A stretch of DNA of 64,000 nucleotides from Nioella ostreopsis (GTDB lineage: Bacteria > Pseudomonadota > Alphaproteobacteria > Rhodobacterales > Rhodobacteraceae). The position numbers and the translations under genes are program-made. Below are positions 21,562-30,751 of this stretch, in pieces. The stretch's first letter is position 1. Every line of letters begins with the position of its first letter. The notes below the pieces were generated by a model. The model saw only the letters and a list, made by a program, of their open reading frames with translations, did not search any database and had not been told where the DNA came from. The stretch is taken from assembly GCF_004000255.1 (NCBI RefSeq), contig NZ_RCIQ01000004.1, positions 1 through 64,000 of the forward strand, in the 5' to 3' direction.

Positions 21562-23082
21562 TCAGAAGAACCCAAGCTTGTTGGGGTTGTAGCTGACCAG
21601 CATGTTCTTGGTCTGCTGGTAGTGATCGAGCATCATCTTGTGGGTCTCGCGCCCGATGCCTGACTGCTTGTAGCCGCCGAAGGCCGCATGCGCCGGGTAA
21701 GCGTGGTAGTTGTTGACCCAGACACGGCCCGCCTCGATATCGCGGCCGAAGCGATAGGCGCGGGTGCCGTCACGGGTCCAGACCCCGGCGCCGAGGCCGT
21801 ACATGGTGTCATTGGCGATGGCGAGCGCCTCTTCCTCGGTCTTGAAGGTGGTCACCGACACGACGGGGCCGAAGATTTCCTCCTGGAAAACGCGCATCTT
21901 GTTATGGCCTTTGAGGATCGTCGGCTGGATGTAGAAGCCTTCTGCCAGATCACCGTTGAACCGCGCCGCGTCGCCGCCTGTCAGCACCTCGGCACCTTCC
22001 TCGACGCCGATGGTCAGGTAGGACAGGATCTTGTCCTGCTGTTCGCGGCTCGCCTGCGCGCCGACCATGGTTTCCATCTCTCGCGGGTCGCCCTGCTTGA
22101 TGGCTTTTACACGTGCGATGCAGCGGGCGATGAACTCCTCGTAGATGTCTTCCTGGATCAGCGCGCGGCTTGGGCAGGTGCAGACCTCGCCCTGGTTGAA
22201 GGCGAAAAGGACGAAGCCCTCGACCGCCTTGTCGAGAAACGCGTCATCCTCGGCCATCACGTCGGAAAAGAAGATGTTGGGCGACTTGCCGCCCAGTTCC
22301 AGCGTGACCGGGATCAGGTTTTCGGTTGCGGCCTGCATGATCTTGCGGCCGGTCTCGGTGGAGCCGGTGAAGGCGATCTTGGCGATGCGCGGGCTGCGGG
22401 CCAGCGCCGCGCCGACCTCTGCGCCATAGCCATTCACGATGTTCAGGACACCGGCGGGCAGCAGGTCGGCGATGACTTCCACCAGCACCATGATTGCGGC
22501 GGGGGTCTGTTCGGCCGGTTTCAGGACGATGCAATTGCCAGCAGCGAGCGCAGGCGCCAGTTTCCACGCGGCCATCAGGACCGAGAAGTTCCACGGGATG
22601 ATCTGCCCCACGACGCCGAGCGGTTCGTGGAAGTGATAGGCCACGGTATCGTGGTCGATCTCGCTCATATTGCCTTCCTGGCTGCGCAGGACCCCGGCGA
22701 AATAGCGGAAGTGATCGACGGTCAGCGGTATGTCGGCGGCCGTGGTTTCGCGGATCGGCTTGCCATTGTCCCAGGTTTCGGCGGTCGCGATCAGGTCGAG
22801 GTTTTCCTCGATCCGGTCGGCGATCTTCAGCAGCAGGTTGGAGCGTTCGGCGGCCGAGGTCTTGCCCCAGGCATCTTTCGCGGCATGGGCGGCGTCGAGC
22901 GCAAGCTCCACATCCTCGGCGCTCGACCGGGCCACTTCGCAGACCTTGGCGCCGGTAATCGGCGTGATGTTGTCGAAATACTGGCCCTTCACGGGGGCAA
23001 CGAAGCGGCCACCGATGAAGTTGTCGTAGCGGGTTTTGAAGGGCGAGGTGTAGCCGCCCGAGACTTGGGTCATTTCATTCAT
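21562..23082 (-). CDS. Aldehyde dehydrogenase, AldB/ExaC type
   Basis: NAD(P)-dependent aldehyde dehydrogenase of 506 residues, the standard size of the acetaldehyde dehydrogenase group (AldB, ExaC, AcoD). The N-terminus [18 protein letters not shown] is typical of this group. The catalytic Glu is in [12 protein letters not shown] and the nucleophilic Cys in [11 protein letters not shown] (near residue 302); the C-terminus is YNPNKLGFF. The start is placed at [10 protein letters not shown] because the upstream 20 residues are of poor character and a GGAGGAC box precedes this ATG. Its upstream neighbour is a GAF-Fis regulator of the AcoR kind, which fits control by a small aldehyde, alcohol or acetoin. 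Confidence 0.93.
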   Translation of the reverse strand: MNEMTQVSGGYTSPFKTRYDNFIGGRFVAPVKGQYFDNITPITGAKVCEVARSSAEDVELALDAAHAAKDAWGKTSAAERSNLLLKIADRIEENLDLIATAETWDNGKPIRETTAADIPLTVDHFRYFAGVLRSQEGNMSEIDHDTVAYHFHEPLGVVGQIIPWNFSVLMAAWKLAPALAAGNCIVLKPAEQTPAAIMVLVEVIADLLPAGVLNIVNGYGAEVGAALARSPRIAKIAFTGSTETGRKIMQAATENLIPVTLELGGKSPNIFFSDVMAEDDAFLDKAVEGFVLFAFNQGEVCTCPSRALIQEDIYEEFIARCIARVKAIKQGDPREMETMVGAQASREQQDKILSYLTIGVEEGAEVLTGGDAARFNGDLAEGFYIQPTILKGHNKMRVFQEEIFGPVVSVTTFKTEEEALAIANDTMYGLGAGVWTRDGTRAYRFGRDIEAGRVWVNNYHAYPAHAAFGGYKQSGIGRETHKMMLDHYQQTKNMLVSYNPNKLGFF

Positions 23083-23181
23083 TGGGTGTCCTCCATTCGT
23101 CCCGGTCCTCCGCCGGGAATGGAAGCAACCTGCGGTCTGCACCGCGCCCTGTCAGCCGGGGGGCAGCGAAGGGTGTCTTGC

Positions 23182-23205
23182 ACCTGTCTCAGTCCTGAGA
23201 CAGGT
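23182..23205. promoter_or_regulatory. Perfect 11-2-11 palindrome between regulator and aldehyde dehydrogenase genes
   Basis: Arms ACCTGTCTCAG and CTGAGACAGGT flank the dinucleotide TC. It touches the stop codon of the GAF-Fis regulator and lies about 100 bases upstream of the aldehyde dehydrogenase start. There is no T-run after it on the minus strand, so an operator for the neighbouring regulator is more likely than a terminator, although an RNA hairpin remains possible. Confidence 0.6.
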
Positions 23206-24170
23206 CAGCCGGGGTTTTCCCCGATCCCGAGCCGTTTCATCCGCCGATAAAGCGTCGCGCGGCCCACGCCGAGCGCGCGGGCGGCCTGAGAGACATTGCC
23301 ACCGGCCCGCGACAGGGCCCGAATCACGGCGGCGCGTTCGGCCTTTTCGAACCCCGTCGGCCCCTCGTCCCGGCCAAACAGATCGGATGCAGGTACCGAT
23401 CGGATCGGACCCGATGCGCCAAGCCCAAACGCCTTGCGGGCCCCGCGCGTGGCCCCAAGTACGATGTCGTCGCGGTCCACCGCCAGCAGCATCGCCGCCT
23501 CGCTGTCGTCATTGTCGGCCACGATGATGCGCGCCTTGGGAAAGGCGGCACGAAAACTGTCCACCTCGATCTGTCGCGCGGTCTGGGCCACCTGCGCGGC
23601 GATGAGGCGGTTGAACGCCTCGGTCTGATCGGCCCGCGCGGAGGACACATCGAGCGCCCCGATCAGCTCGCCTTCCGGCCCGAAGATGGGCGCGTCGATG
23701 CAGCTCATGCCCGTGTTGCGGGCGTGAAAATGGTCGTCGCGGTGGATGATGACGCGCCGGGTTTCGGCGATGCAGGTGCCGATTCCATTGGTGCCTTCCG
23801 ACGCCTCGGACCAGTCGGATCCCGGCGTCAGCCCCCAGGTGTCGAACACCGACTGGTCGCCATCGGCGGCGCGAAGGTCCAGCACCACCCCTTCCGCGTC
23901 GGTCAGCAGCACACCGCAGCCGGAACTGCCCACAAGTTGGTAGAGCGTATCGAGCTTCGGCGTCGCGATGCGCCGCATCGCCTCGGCCTTTTCACGCCGC
24001 TGCGACAGCTCCGTATCGGTGATCCGCTGCACCCCGTCCCGTTGGCCCGGATCGAGCCCGTGATAATCGAGCGACCGTCGCCACGAGGCCGCAAGCCGCG
24101 ACCGCGCTGCAGCGCCCGGATCGCTTGCCGTTTCAACAACGCGGATGATGTGGTGATCGGCCTTGGCCAT
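23205..24170 (-). CDS. GAF-domain, Fis-type HTH transcriptional regulator (AcoR-like, no AAA+ domain)
   Basis: A 321-residue regulator. It opens with the AcoR-like segment SRLAASWRRSLDYHGLDPGQ, has a GAF sensor (about 65-190; SSGCGVLLTDAEG, EGTNGIGTCIAE, CIDAPIFGPEGELIGALDVS), then a middle region and a C-terminal Fis HTH (about 280-318; GGNVSQAARALGVGRATLYR). The sigma54-interacting AAA+ domain of full-length AcoR is absent and no GAFTGA motif is found, so it should act at ordinary sigma70-type promoters. It is 122 bases upstream of, and on the same strand as, the aldehyde dehydrogenase it probably controls. A perfect palindrome in the gap is its likely target. Confidence 0.88.
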   Translation of the reverse strand: MAKADHHIIRVVETASDPGAAARSRLAASWRRSLDYHGLDPGQRDGVQRITDTELSQRREKAEAMRRIATPKLDTLYQLVGSSGCGVLLTDAEGVVLDLRAADGDQSVFDTWGLTPGSDWSEASEGTNGIGTCIAETRRVIIHRDDHFHARNTGMSCIDAPIFGPEGELIGALDVSSARADQTEAFNRLIAAQVAQTARQIEVDSFRAAFPKARIIVADNDDSEAAMLLAVDRDDIVLGATRGARKAFGLGASGPIRSVPASDLFGRDEGPTGFEKAERAAVIRALSRAGGNVSQAARALGVGRATLYRRMKRLGIGENPG

Positions 24171-24226
24171 GATGCTCCTCCCTAGGCCATCCTAGGGCAA
24201 AGCGCTGCGCGTGGGAACAGGATCGC

Positions 24227-24997
24227 TCAGAGCCTGCCGGTCAACGACACCCGCAAAAGGCGTGCGCGGCGGGCAAATTCGCTTCCAGCCAAGGCGCCGT
24301 CCGCGACGCGGGTAGGATTGGCAAGGGCGGCTTTCAGGATCGGCTCTGCCTGCCAGAAGGCATAAAGCGCGGGTCTCGCAGCAGCCGGGATGGCGGATTG
24401 GGCAGCCTTGCCTTGCCGGAAACGGGTCAGCGCCCGGTCTGCCAAGGCTTTCACGCCCTCCGGCCTGCCATCGAGCAGAGGCACCCTGCCCCGCGCTTCC
24501 AGCTCCGGCACGGCCCGCAGAAACCCCGCGACGCCGCCGCCCCAGGCGATATCACGCACAGCCCGTTCTGAACTGTCTGGCGCACCAAACACCCGTGCCG
24601 CCAGCCATGCGAGATTGCCCGAGGTCGCGTCGATATAGTCGTCAAAATGCGCCTCGTCTTCGAAGGCATCCTTGTAAATGTCCCACCGGCGCGCGGCGAC
24701 AAGCGTATCAAGGAGCTCCGCATCCGCGGCCCGGATGGCCTGGGAAAGCGGTTCCGCCACCTCATGGGCACGGGGCGGAGTACCCTGCCCGATCTCCTCC
24801 GCCACATCGCGCCAGAATTGCAGGCGCATCTCGGCAATCATCGGCTCTGACGCGACCCAGGGCGCGCGGGCGACCTCCAGGTTGAAGGCGTAGAGCGGAA
24901 AGAGCACGGAGCGTGCGTCTGGCGGCGCGGCCATGGTGGCCAGGAACCGGTCGGGATCACCACGCTCCACCAGTGCCGCGCAGGCCTGAAGGCTCAT
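24227..24997 (-). CDS. Squalene/phytoene synthase family protein
   Basis: A 256-residue protein of the trans-isoprenyl diphosphate synthase-like fold (about 15-230). LFPLYAFNLEVARAP and RLQFWRDVAEEI lie where the family has its first aspartate-rich region, but the DxxxD motifs are not well kept, and YIDATSGNLAWLAARVFG marks the second region. The weak metal motifs place it nearer to the NDUFAF6-like complex I assembly group than to true carotenoid synthases; this is an inference. Its ATG overlaps the cimA stop (ATGA), so translation is coupled to cimA. Confidence 0.75.
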   Translation of the reverse strand: MSLQACAALVERGDPDRFLATMAAPPDARSVLFPLYAFNLEVARAPWVASEPMIAEMRLQFWRDVAEEIGQGTPPRAHEVAEPLSQAIRAADAELLDTLVAARRWDIYKDAFEDEAHFDDYIDATSGNLAWLAARVFGAPDSSERAVRDIAWGGGVAGFLRAVPELEARGRVPLLDGRPEGVKALADRALTRFRQGKAAQSAIPAAARPALYAFWQAEPILKAALANPTRVADGALAGSEFARRARLLRVSLTGRL

Positions 24998-26616
24998 GCT
25001 GCCGGTGCCCCGTCGCGCACCAGTTTCCAGGTCACCGCGTCAAGCAGCGCCTCGAAGCTCGCGTCGACGATATTGGGCGATACGCCGACCGTGGACCACC
25101 GCCGCCCGGTGCTGTCCTGGCTGTCGATGATCACGCGCGTCACGGCCTCAGTGCCGCCCTGGGTGATGCGCACCTTGAAGTCCACCAGCTTGATATCGTC
25201 GATATATGACTGGTAGGGGCCGAGATCCTTGGCCAGCGCCTTGGAAAGTGCATTCACCGGCCCTCGATCGGCGCCGGTTTCATCCATGCTTTCGCTGACC
25301 GACAGCATTTTGCTGTCCCCGATCTTCACCACAACCACGGCCTCCGACAGGCTGACCATGCGGTTATACTTGTTCTTGCGCCGCTCAACGGTGACCTTGT
25401 AGCGCTTCACTTCGAAGAAACTCGGCAACTGCCCGAGCGCCCGGCGCGCCAGCAGCTCGAAACTGGCCTGCGCAGTGTCGTAGGAGTAGCCCTCCGCCTC
25501 GCGCGCCTTGATCTCCTCAAGGATGGTGCCAAGCGCCGGGTGGCCCTTTTCGACAGTCAGCCCCGCTTCGGCAAGGCGGCGGATCAGGTTCGACTGCCCG
25601 GCCTGGTTCGACATCGGGATGATGCGCGCATTACCCACGGTCGCGGGGTCGATGTGTTCGTAGGTCGTGGGATCCTTCAGGATGGCGCTGGCATGTAGCC
25701 CCGCCTTGTGGGCAAAGGCGGAACTGCCCACATAGGGCGCCTGCCGCATGGGCACGCGATTGAGGATATCGTCGAGCGTGCGGCTGATCTTGGTCAGCCC
25801 GGTCAGCGCGTCCAGCGGGATCCCGGTCTCGTAGCGGCTGGCATAGGGGTCCTTCAGCAGCAGCGTCGGGATAAGCGTGGTGAGGTTCGCGTTGCCGCAG
25901 CGCTCGCCAAGCCCGTTCAATGTGCCCTGAATCTGCCGCGCGCCCGCCTCGACCGCCGCCAAGCTGCCCGCGACGGCGGTTTCGGTGTCGTTATGGGTGT
26001 GGATGCCGAGCCGCTCGCCCGGAATGCCCGCCGCGATGACCTCGCCCGTGATGCGCCCGATTTCCGCAGGCAGCGTGCCGCCATTGGTGTCGCAGAGCAC
26101 GATCCAGCGCGCGCCAGTGTCGAGTGCAGCCCGCAGGCAGTCTAGCGCATAGGGCGGGTTTGCCTTGTAGCCGTCGAAGAAATGCTCCGCATCGAACAGC
26201 GCCTCGCGCCCTTGCGCCACCAGATGCGCCACCGATTTCGCGATGTTGTCCACGTTTTCCGGCAAGGTGATGCCAAGCGCGGTCTCCACGTGGAAATCAT
26301 GTGTCTTGCCGACGAGGCAGACGGCCTCCGTGCCCGCGTTCAGGACGCCCGCCAGAACCTCGTCATTCTCGGCCGACCGGCCCGCGCGCTTGGTCATGCC
26401 GAAGGCGGTCATGGTGGCGCGGGTCTTGGGGGCTGCGTCGAAGAAGGCGCTGTCAGTGGGGTTCGCGCCGGGCCAGCCGCCCTCGATATAGTCCACGCCG
26501 AGCTTGTCGAGCAGGTTCGCGATGGTCTGCTTCTCGGCGGTGGAGAACTGCACGCCCTGCGTCTGCTGCCCGTCACGCAGCGTGGTGTCGTAGATGTAGA
26601 GGCGGGATGTGGTCAT
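24994..26616 (-). CDS. cimA: (R)-citramalate synthase
   Basis: Condenses pyruvate with acetyl-CoA to citramalate, feeding isoleucine synthesis without threonine. The 540-residue protein has the DRE-TIM barrel (about 5-270; IYDTTLRDGQQTQGVQFSTA, IHTHNDTETAVAGSLAAVEA), a linker, and a C-terminal LeuA-type allosteric dimerisation domain (about 390-530; GADRGPVNALSKAL). Its divergent barrel motifs and length match the CimA (2-isopropylmalate synthase/homocitrate synthase-like) group. The start MTTSRLY is preferred to an ATG 15 bases upstream. It lies downstream of cysS, separated by two tandem palindromes, and overlaps the next gene. Confidence 0.92.
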   Translation of the reverse strand: MTTSRLYIYDTTLRDGQQTQGVQFSTAEKQTIANLLDKLGVDYIEGGWPGANPTDSAFFDAAPKTRATMTAFGMTKRAGRSAENDEVLAGVLNAGTEAVCLVGKTHDFHVETALGITLPENVDNIAKSVAHLVAQGREALFDAEHFFDGYKANPPYALDCLRAALDTGARWIVLCDTNGGTLPAEIGRITGEVIAAGIPGERLGIHTHNDTETAVAGSLAAVEAGARQIQGTLNGLGERCGNANLTTLIPTLLLKDPYASRYETGIPLDALTGLTKISRTLDDILNRVPMRQAPYVGSSAFAHKAGLHASAILKDPTTYEHIDPATVGNARIIPMSNQAGQSNLIRRLAEAGLTVEKGHPALGTILEEIKAREAEGYSYDTAQASFELLARRALGQLPSFFEVKRYKVTVERRKNKYNRMVSLSEAVVVVKIGDSKMLSVSESMDETGADRGPVNALSKALAKDLGPYQSYIDDIKLVDFKVRITQGGTEAVTRVIIDSQDSTGRRWSTVGVSPNIVDASFEALLDAVTWKLVRDGAPAA

Positions 26617-26631
26617 CTGGCGCCTCCACAA

Positions 26632-26685
26632 GAAAAATCTTCTGGAAGATTTTTCGGATCGGAAGAATTTTCAGGAAAATTCTTC
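26632..26685. repeat. Pair of tandem near-perfect palindromes between cysS and cimA
   Basis: Two 24-base palindromes: arms GAAAAATCTTC/GAAGATTTTTC around TG (26632-26655), and arms GAAGAATTTTC/GAAAATTCTTC around AG (26662-26685), six bases apart. The second overlaps the cysS stop codon. Their AT-rich arms contrast with the surrounding DNA. They could act as terminators or mRNA stabilisers for cysS. A similarly paired, GC-rich set is at 56231-56275. Confidence 0.75.
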
Positions 26686-28153
26686 ATGCGAGCCCCTCCA
26701 GCTTAGAGGCATCGAAGTCGGCTCCCGCAAAAACTTCCACACCGTCCTTGCTCATACGCACTTCGGCCCCAGCATCTAACAAAGCGGCTTTAAGCCGGTC
26801 CACCTCTGAAAAATCCTTTGTCTTCAACGCTATTTGGCGCTCAATTTGAAGTTTTTCTTGGACCTTCATCAATGCATCTCCGTTCAAGGAAGTTGCATCG
26901 CCTTTTGCATCAACTCCCACACTTAAACGGGCGTCACTGGATTTAGACCTCATTTGAAGTGAAGCGAATTTCTCCACAAGCAAAGTTGGCTCAAAGCCCA
27001 ATAGCCGCAATGATGCAGCAAGTTTGGGTTCTTCACCGTTCTTCAGATAGGTCCGAACGTGTGTAAGCGCGAGCGATGTGTTTAGATCGTTGGCCAGCGC
27101 ATCCACGACCTCTTGAGGTGGGTCGATGGTCGAATTGCCACTCCACGGCTTCGAAAGGATCGGGGCAGCAAAAAGCTGAGCGATCTTCCGCAACGTCTTC
27201 TCCGCCTCTTCGGCCTTCTTCGCGGTCCAGTCCATCGGCTTGCCGTAATGGGTCTGCAGGAACACGAACCGGATCACCTCGCCCGGAATGCCCTGCTCCA
27301 GCAGGTCATGGACGGTGAAGAAGTTGCCCAAAGACTTGGACATCTTCTTGCCCTCGACCTGCAGCATCTCGTTGTGCAGCCAGTAGCGCGCGAAGCCGCC
27401 CTCGGGATGGGCGCAGCAGCTTTGGGCGATCTCGTTTTCATGATGCGGGAACATCAGATCGTTGCCGCCGCCATGGATGTCGAAGGTTTCGCCAAGCAAT
27501 TCATAGGCCATGGCCGAGCATTCGATATGCCAGCCGGGCCGCCCCCGGCCCCAGGGCGAGTCCCAGCCCGGCAGATCGTCGGACGAGGGCTTCCACAGCA
27601 CGAAATCCATCGGGTCGCGCTTGTAGGGGGCCACCTCCACCCGCGCGCCGGCAATCATGTCATCGACCGACCGGCCCGAGAGCTTGCCATAGTCCGGGTA
27701 GCTCTTCACCGAAAACAGAACATGCCCCTCGGCGGCATAGGCATGGCCCTTGGCAATCAGTTCCTCGATCATTGCCACCATCTGACCGATATATTGCGTG
27801 GCGCGCGGCATCTCGTTCGGCTCCAGCACGCCCAAAGCGGCCATGTCGTCGAGATACCATTGCGTGGTTTCCGCCGTGATGTCGCTGATGGGCCGCCCGG
27901 TTTCCGCGGCCTTCGCGTTGATCTTGTCATCCACGTCGGTGAAATTGCGCACATAGGTGACGTGATCGGCCCCATAGACATGGCGCAGCAGCCGGTAGGC
28001 CATGTCGAAAGACACCGCCGCCCGCGCGTTGCCCATATGGGCGCGGTCATAGACGGTAGGGCCACAGACATACATGCGCACGTTGCTGGCATCGATAGGC
28101 TCGAAAACCTCTTTCCTGCGGGTGCGGGTGTTGTGAAACCTGATCGTAGTCAT
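26684..28153 (-). CDS. cysS: Cysteinyl-tRNA synthetase
   Basis: Class I aminoacyl-tRNA synthetase charging tRNA-Cys; 489 residues. The zinc ligand Cys30 starts [13 protein letters not shown], where HMGN (39-42) is the HIGH motif; [20 protein letters not shown] carries further zinc ligands; KMSKSLGN (near 270) is the KMSKS loop. The last third (about 26690-27130), the anticodon-binding domain, is written in clearly AT-richer DNA than the rest of the gene and the neighbours, so the gene may be a recombinant mosaic. The frame is intact throughout. The stop codon lies in a palindrome. Confidence 0.95.
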   Translation of the reverse strand: MTTIRFHNTRTRRKEVFEPIDASNVRMYVCGPTVYDRAHMGNARAAVSFDMAYRLLRHVYGADHVTYVRNFTDVDDKINAKAAETGRPISDITAETTQWYLDDMAALGVLEPNEMPRATQYIGQMVAMIEELIAKGHAYAAEGHVLFSVKSYPDYGKLSGRSVDDMIAGARVEVAPYKRDPMDFVLWKPSSDDLPGWDSPWGRGRPGWHIECSAMAYELLGETFDIHGGGNDLMFPHHENEIAQSCCAHPEGGFARYWLHNEMLQVEGKKMSKSLGNFFTVHDLLEQGIPGEVIRFVFLQTHYGKPMDWTAKKAEEAEKTLRKIAQLFAAPILSKPWSGNSTIDPPQEVVDALANDLNTSLALTHVRTYLKNGEEPKLAASLRLLGFEPTLLVEKFASLQMRSKSSDARLSVGVDAKGDATSLNGDALMKVQEKLQIERQIALKTKDFSEVDRLKAALLDAGAEVRMSKDGVEVFAGADFDASKLEGLA

Positions 28154-28417
28154 GCCTGTTCCTCACGAGGGGCGCTCGCGGGCGGGCCTATCAACTTCTG
28201 TATTGTTTTGGAAGCAACGAACGGTCCGCCCTGACGATGTCAGCCGGTATTAATGCAGCAGATGATGCAGATGCGGTCGTTCATGAGCGCGACCCTAGCC
28301 CGCTTCCGCCGCGCTGCCAAGCCCTTCCGACAAACTGCCGGGGGCAGCGTTGACAAACTGGAATTGGCGTGCGCCTCTCGGGGCCTTGGAATCACGATCA
28401 GACGGACAGGTGCGGCG

Positions 28418-29602
28418 ATGCGGCAATCACGGCGTATTTCGACATTGAACGGGGATGGCGACGATGGCTGGGGCCTGTTCATAGAGGCACGCCGGATGAT
28501 CGACGCGGGTGTTGACGTGACCGAGTTAACCATCGGCGAGCATGACATCCGCACCGATGCCCAGATCCTTGAGGCGATGCATGCCTCCGCCAAGGGGGGC
28601 AACACCGGCTATGCCATGATCCCCGGCATCGACGCACTGCGCGACAAGGTGGCGGAGCGGGTGACGGACCGATCCGGCCTGAAGACGACGCGCGACAACG
28701 TGATGATCACGCCGGGCGGTCAGGCGGCGCTGTTCATGGCCCATCACGCGGCCTGTGACGAGGGCGACCGGGCGCTTTTCATCGACCCCTATTATGCCAC
28801 CTACCCCGGCACGATCCGGTCCGTGGGCGCGGTGCCGGTGGCGGTGAAGGCGCGCTCGGCCCATGGCTTCCAGCCCGACCCGGGCGAAATCGCCAAGGCA
28901 GCACCCGGCGCAAGGTCGCTCCTGATCAACTCGCCCAACAACCCCACCGGCGCGGTCTATGGCACGGAAACCATGACCGGGATCGCTCGCGTGGTGCAGG
29001 ATCATGACCTGTGGCTCATCTCGGACGAGGTCTATGACACGCAGGTCTGGGAAGGGCCGCATATCAGCCCGCGCACTCTGCCCGGCATGGCGGATCGGAC
29101 GATGCAGATCGGGTCGCTGTCGAAAAGCCACGCGATGACCGGATCGCGCTGCGGCTGGATCGTGGCGCCTGAAGAGGTGACGGAAAACCTGATCCAACTG
29201 GCCACCAACACGAACTACGGCGTCGCGGGGTTCGTGCAGTCGGCGGGGCTTTTCGCGCTGGAACTGGGCGAGGATTTCGAGGCCCGGATCGCCGAGCCCT
29301 TCCGCCGCCGTCGCGGGCTGGTGCTCGATCTGCTTTCGGGTCAGCAGGTGGTCCGCGCGATCCCGGCGCAGGGGGCGATGTATGCGATGCTCGATATCCG
29401 CGCCACGGGGCTCAGCGGCGAGGATTTCGCCTTTGCCCTGCTGAAACAGCACCACATCGCGGTGATGCCGGGCGAAAGCTTCGGTCAGGCGGCTGCGGGG
29501 CATATCCGCGTGGCCCTGACGGTGGAGGACGATCGGCTGCGCGCGGCGGTGGCGACCTTGCTGGACTTCGCCCGGGAACGGGCCGGGGCGCTGCAGGATT
29601 GA
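28418..29602 (+). CDS. Class I/II PLP-dependent aminotransferase
   Basis: Fold type I aminotransferase of 394 residues. The frame is open from 28253, but the first 55 codons do not resemble the family, so the ATG of MRQSRRISTLNGDGDDGWGL is chosen. Visible motifs: YAMIPGIDALRDKVAERV, NSPNNPTGAVY, ISDEVYDTQVW, and the PLP lysine Lys236 in SLSKSHAMTGSRCGW. The C-terminus AMYAMLDIRATGLSGEDFA is typical of aspartate/alanine-type aminotransferases. Amino acid specificity is unknown. It leads a plus-strand group with ada and a PLP decarboxylase. Confidence 0.9.
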   Translation: MRQSRRISTLNGDGDDGWGLFIEARRMIDAGVDVTELTIGEHDIRTDAQILEAMHASAKGGNTGYAMIPGIDALRDKVAERVTDRSGLKTTRDNVMITPGGQAALFMAHHAACDEGDRALFIDPYYATYPGTIRSVGAVPVAVKARSAHGFQPDPGEIAKAAPGARSLLINSPNNPTGAVYGTETMTGIARVVQDHDLWLISDEVYDTQVWEGPHISPRTLPGMADRTMQIGSLSKSHAMTGSRCGWIVAPEEVTENLIQLATNTNYGVAGFVQSAGLFALELGEDFEARIAEPFRRRRGLVLDLLSGQQVVRAIPAQGAMYAMLDIRATGLSGEDFAFALLKQHHIAVMPGESFGQAAAGHIRVALTVEDDRLRAAVATLLDFARERAGALQD

Positions 29603-29651
29603 CGCCCGAAAACCGGCGTCACGGGTGGGGGGAATCGGATAGGGTCGCGTC

Positions 29652-30716
29652 ATGACCCTTTTCGACCTGCCCGACCCCGACACGCTCTATGCCGCGCTTT
29701 GCGCGAAGGACCCGGCCTATGACGGGCGCGCCTATGTGGCGGTGCGCTCCACGGGCATTTTCTGCCGCTTCACATGCCCCGCGCGGAAACCCTTGCGCAA
29801 AAACTGTGCCTTCCATGCCACGGCAGGCGCCTGCCTGGAGGCTGGATTTCGCCCCTGCAAGCGCTGCCACCCCCTGAACCAGAGCGGCGATCCGCTGGTC
29901 GAAACCCTGCTGGCGGCGCTCGACCGCGATCCGGCCCGACGCTGGCGCGAGGCCGATCTGCTGGCCATGGGCCATGACCCATCCACCGTGCGCCGCGCCT
30001 TCAAGCGGCATTTCGGGATGAGCTTTCTGGACATGGCCCGTCAGCGGCGCTTGCGCGAAGGCTTCACCGCGCTTGGCAACACCGGCAGCGTCACCGAGGC
30101 GCAGCTCGATGCCGGGTTCGAAAGCCCCTCCGCCTTTCGCGCCAGTTTCGCCCGGCTTCTGGGGGTTGCGCCGGGCAGCCTGAAGGCGGGCGCGCGGTTG
30201 CAAGCGGACTGGATCGACACGGCGCTTGGGCCCATGGTGGCGGTGAGCGATGAAAAGGCGCTTTACCTACTGGAATTTGCCGACCGCAAGGCCCTGCCGA
30301 CCGAGTTGAAGGCCCTTTGGCGGGACGCGAAAGGCGATCTGGGGCTTGGCCGCCCTGCCCCGACCGAGCGTGCCGCGCAGGAACTGACGGCCTTCATGGA
30401 CGGCAGTTGCGCCCGCTTCACCGTGCCGCTTGCCCCCGGTGGCACGCCCTTCCAGCGACAGGTCTGGGATGCGCTGCAGCGTATTCCGGCGGGCGAAACC
30501 CGCAGCTATTCCGACCTCGCCACCCGGATCGGCCGCCCCGAGGCCACCCGTGCCGTTGCTCGCGCCAATGGCGCCAATCGCATCGCGATCCTGATCCCCT
30601 GCCACCGGGTGATCGGCGCCGATGGCAGCCTGACGGGCTATGGCGGCGGGCTCTGGCGCAAACGGCGTTTGATCGATATCGAACGTCACTACACCGGGCT
30701 TGCGGAAACCGCTTAA
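29652..30716 (+). CDS. ada: Ada: methylphosphotriester repair/AraC regulator fused to O6-methylguanine-DNA methyltransferase
   Basis: Adaptive-response protein of 354 residues with all three parts. The N-terminal zinc domain has Cys38, Cys42, Cys69 and Cys72 (FCRFTCPAR and PCKRCHP); Cys38 would accept the methyl group from phosphotriesters. An AraC HTH follows (about 85-180). The C-terminal Ogt domain has the acceptor Cys317 in IPCHRV, preceded by FQRQVWDALQRIPAGETRSY. On methylation it would activate its own promoter and other repair genes. It begins 49 bases after the aminotransferase stop; no alkB is adjacent. Confidence 0.95.
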   Translation: MTLFDLPDPDTLYAALCAKDPAYDGRAYVAVRSTGIFCRFTCPARKPLRKNCAFHATAGACLEAGFRPCKRCHPLNQSGDPLVETLLAALDRDPARRWREADLLAMGHDPSTVRRAFKRHFGMSFLDMARQRRLREGFTALGNTGSVTEAQLDAGFESPSAFRASFARLLGVAPGSLKAGARLQADWIDTALGPMVAVSDEKALYLLEFADRKALPTELKALWRDAKGDLGLGRPAPTERAAQELTAFMDGSCARFTVPLAPGGTPFQRQVWDALQRIPAGETRSYSDLATRIGRPEATRAVARANGANRIAILIPCHRVIGADGSLTGYGGGLWRKRRLIDIERHYTGLAETA

Positions 30717-30751
30717 CATGATAAGCATTTCCGGTGAAGGGAGATGCCGAC

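Noticed and set aside
23083-23181. Sigma54 promoter (-24/-12) before the aldehyde dehydrogenase
   Set aside because: No GG/GC pair with the required 10-base spacing was found, and the neighbouring regulator lacks the AAA+ domain that would need it.
21688-23250. Plus-strand frame of 520 codons opposite the aldehyde dehydrogenase
   Set aside because: Antisense of a clear aldehyde dehydrogenase with catalytic Cys and Glu.
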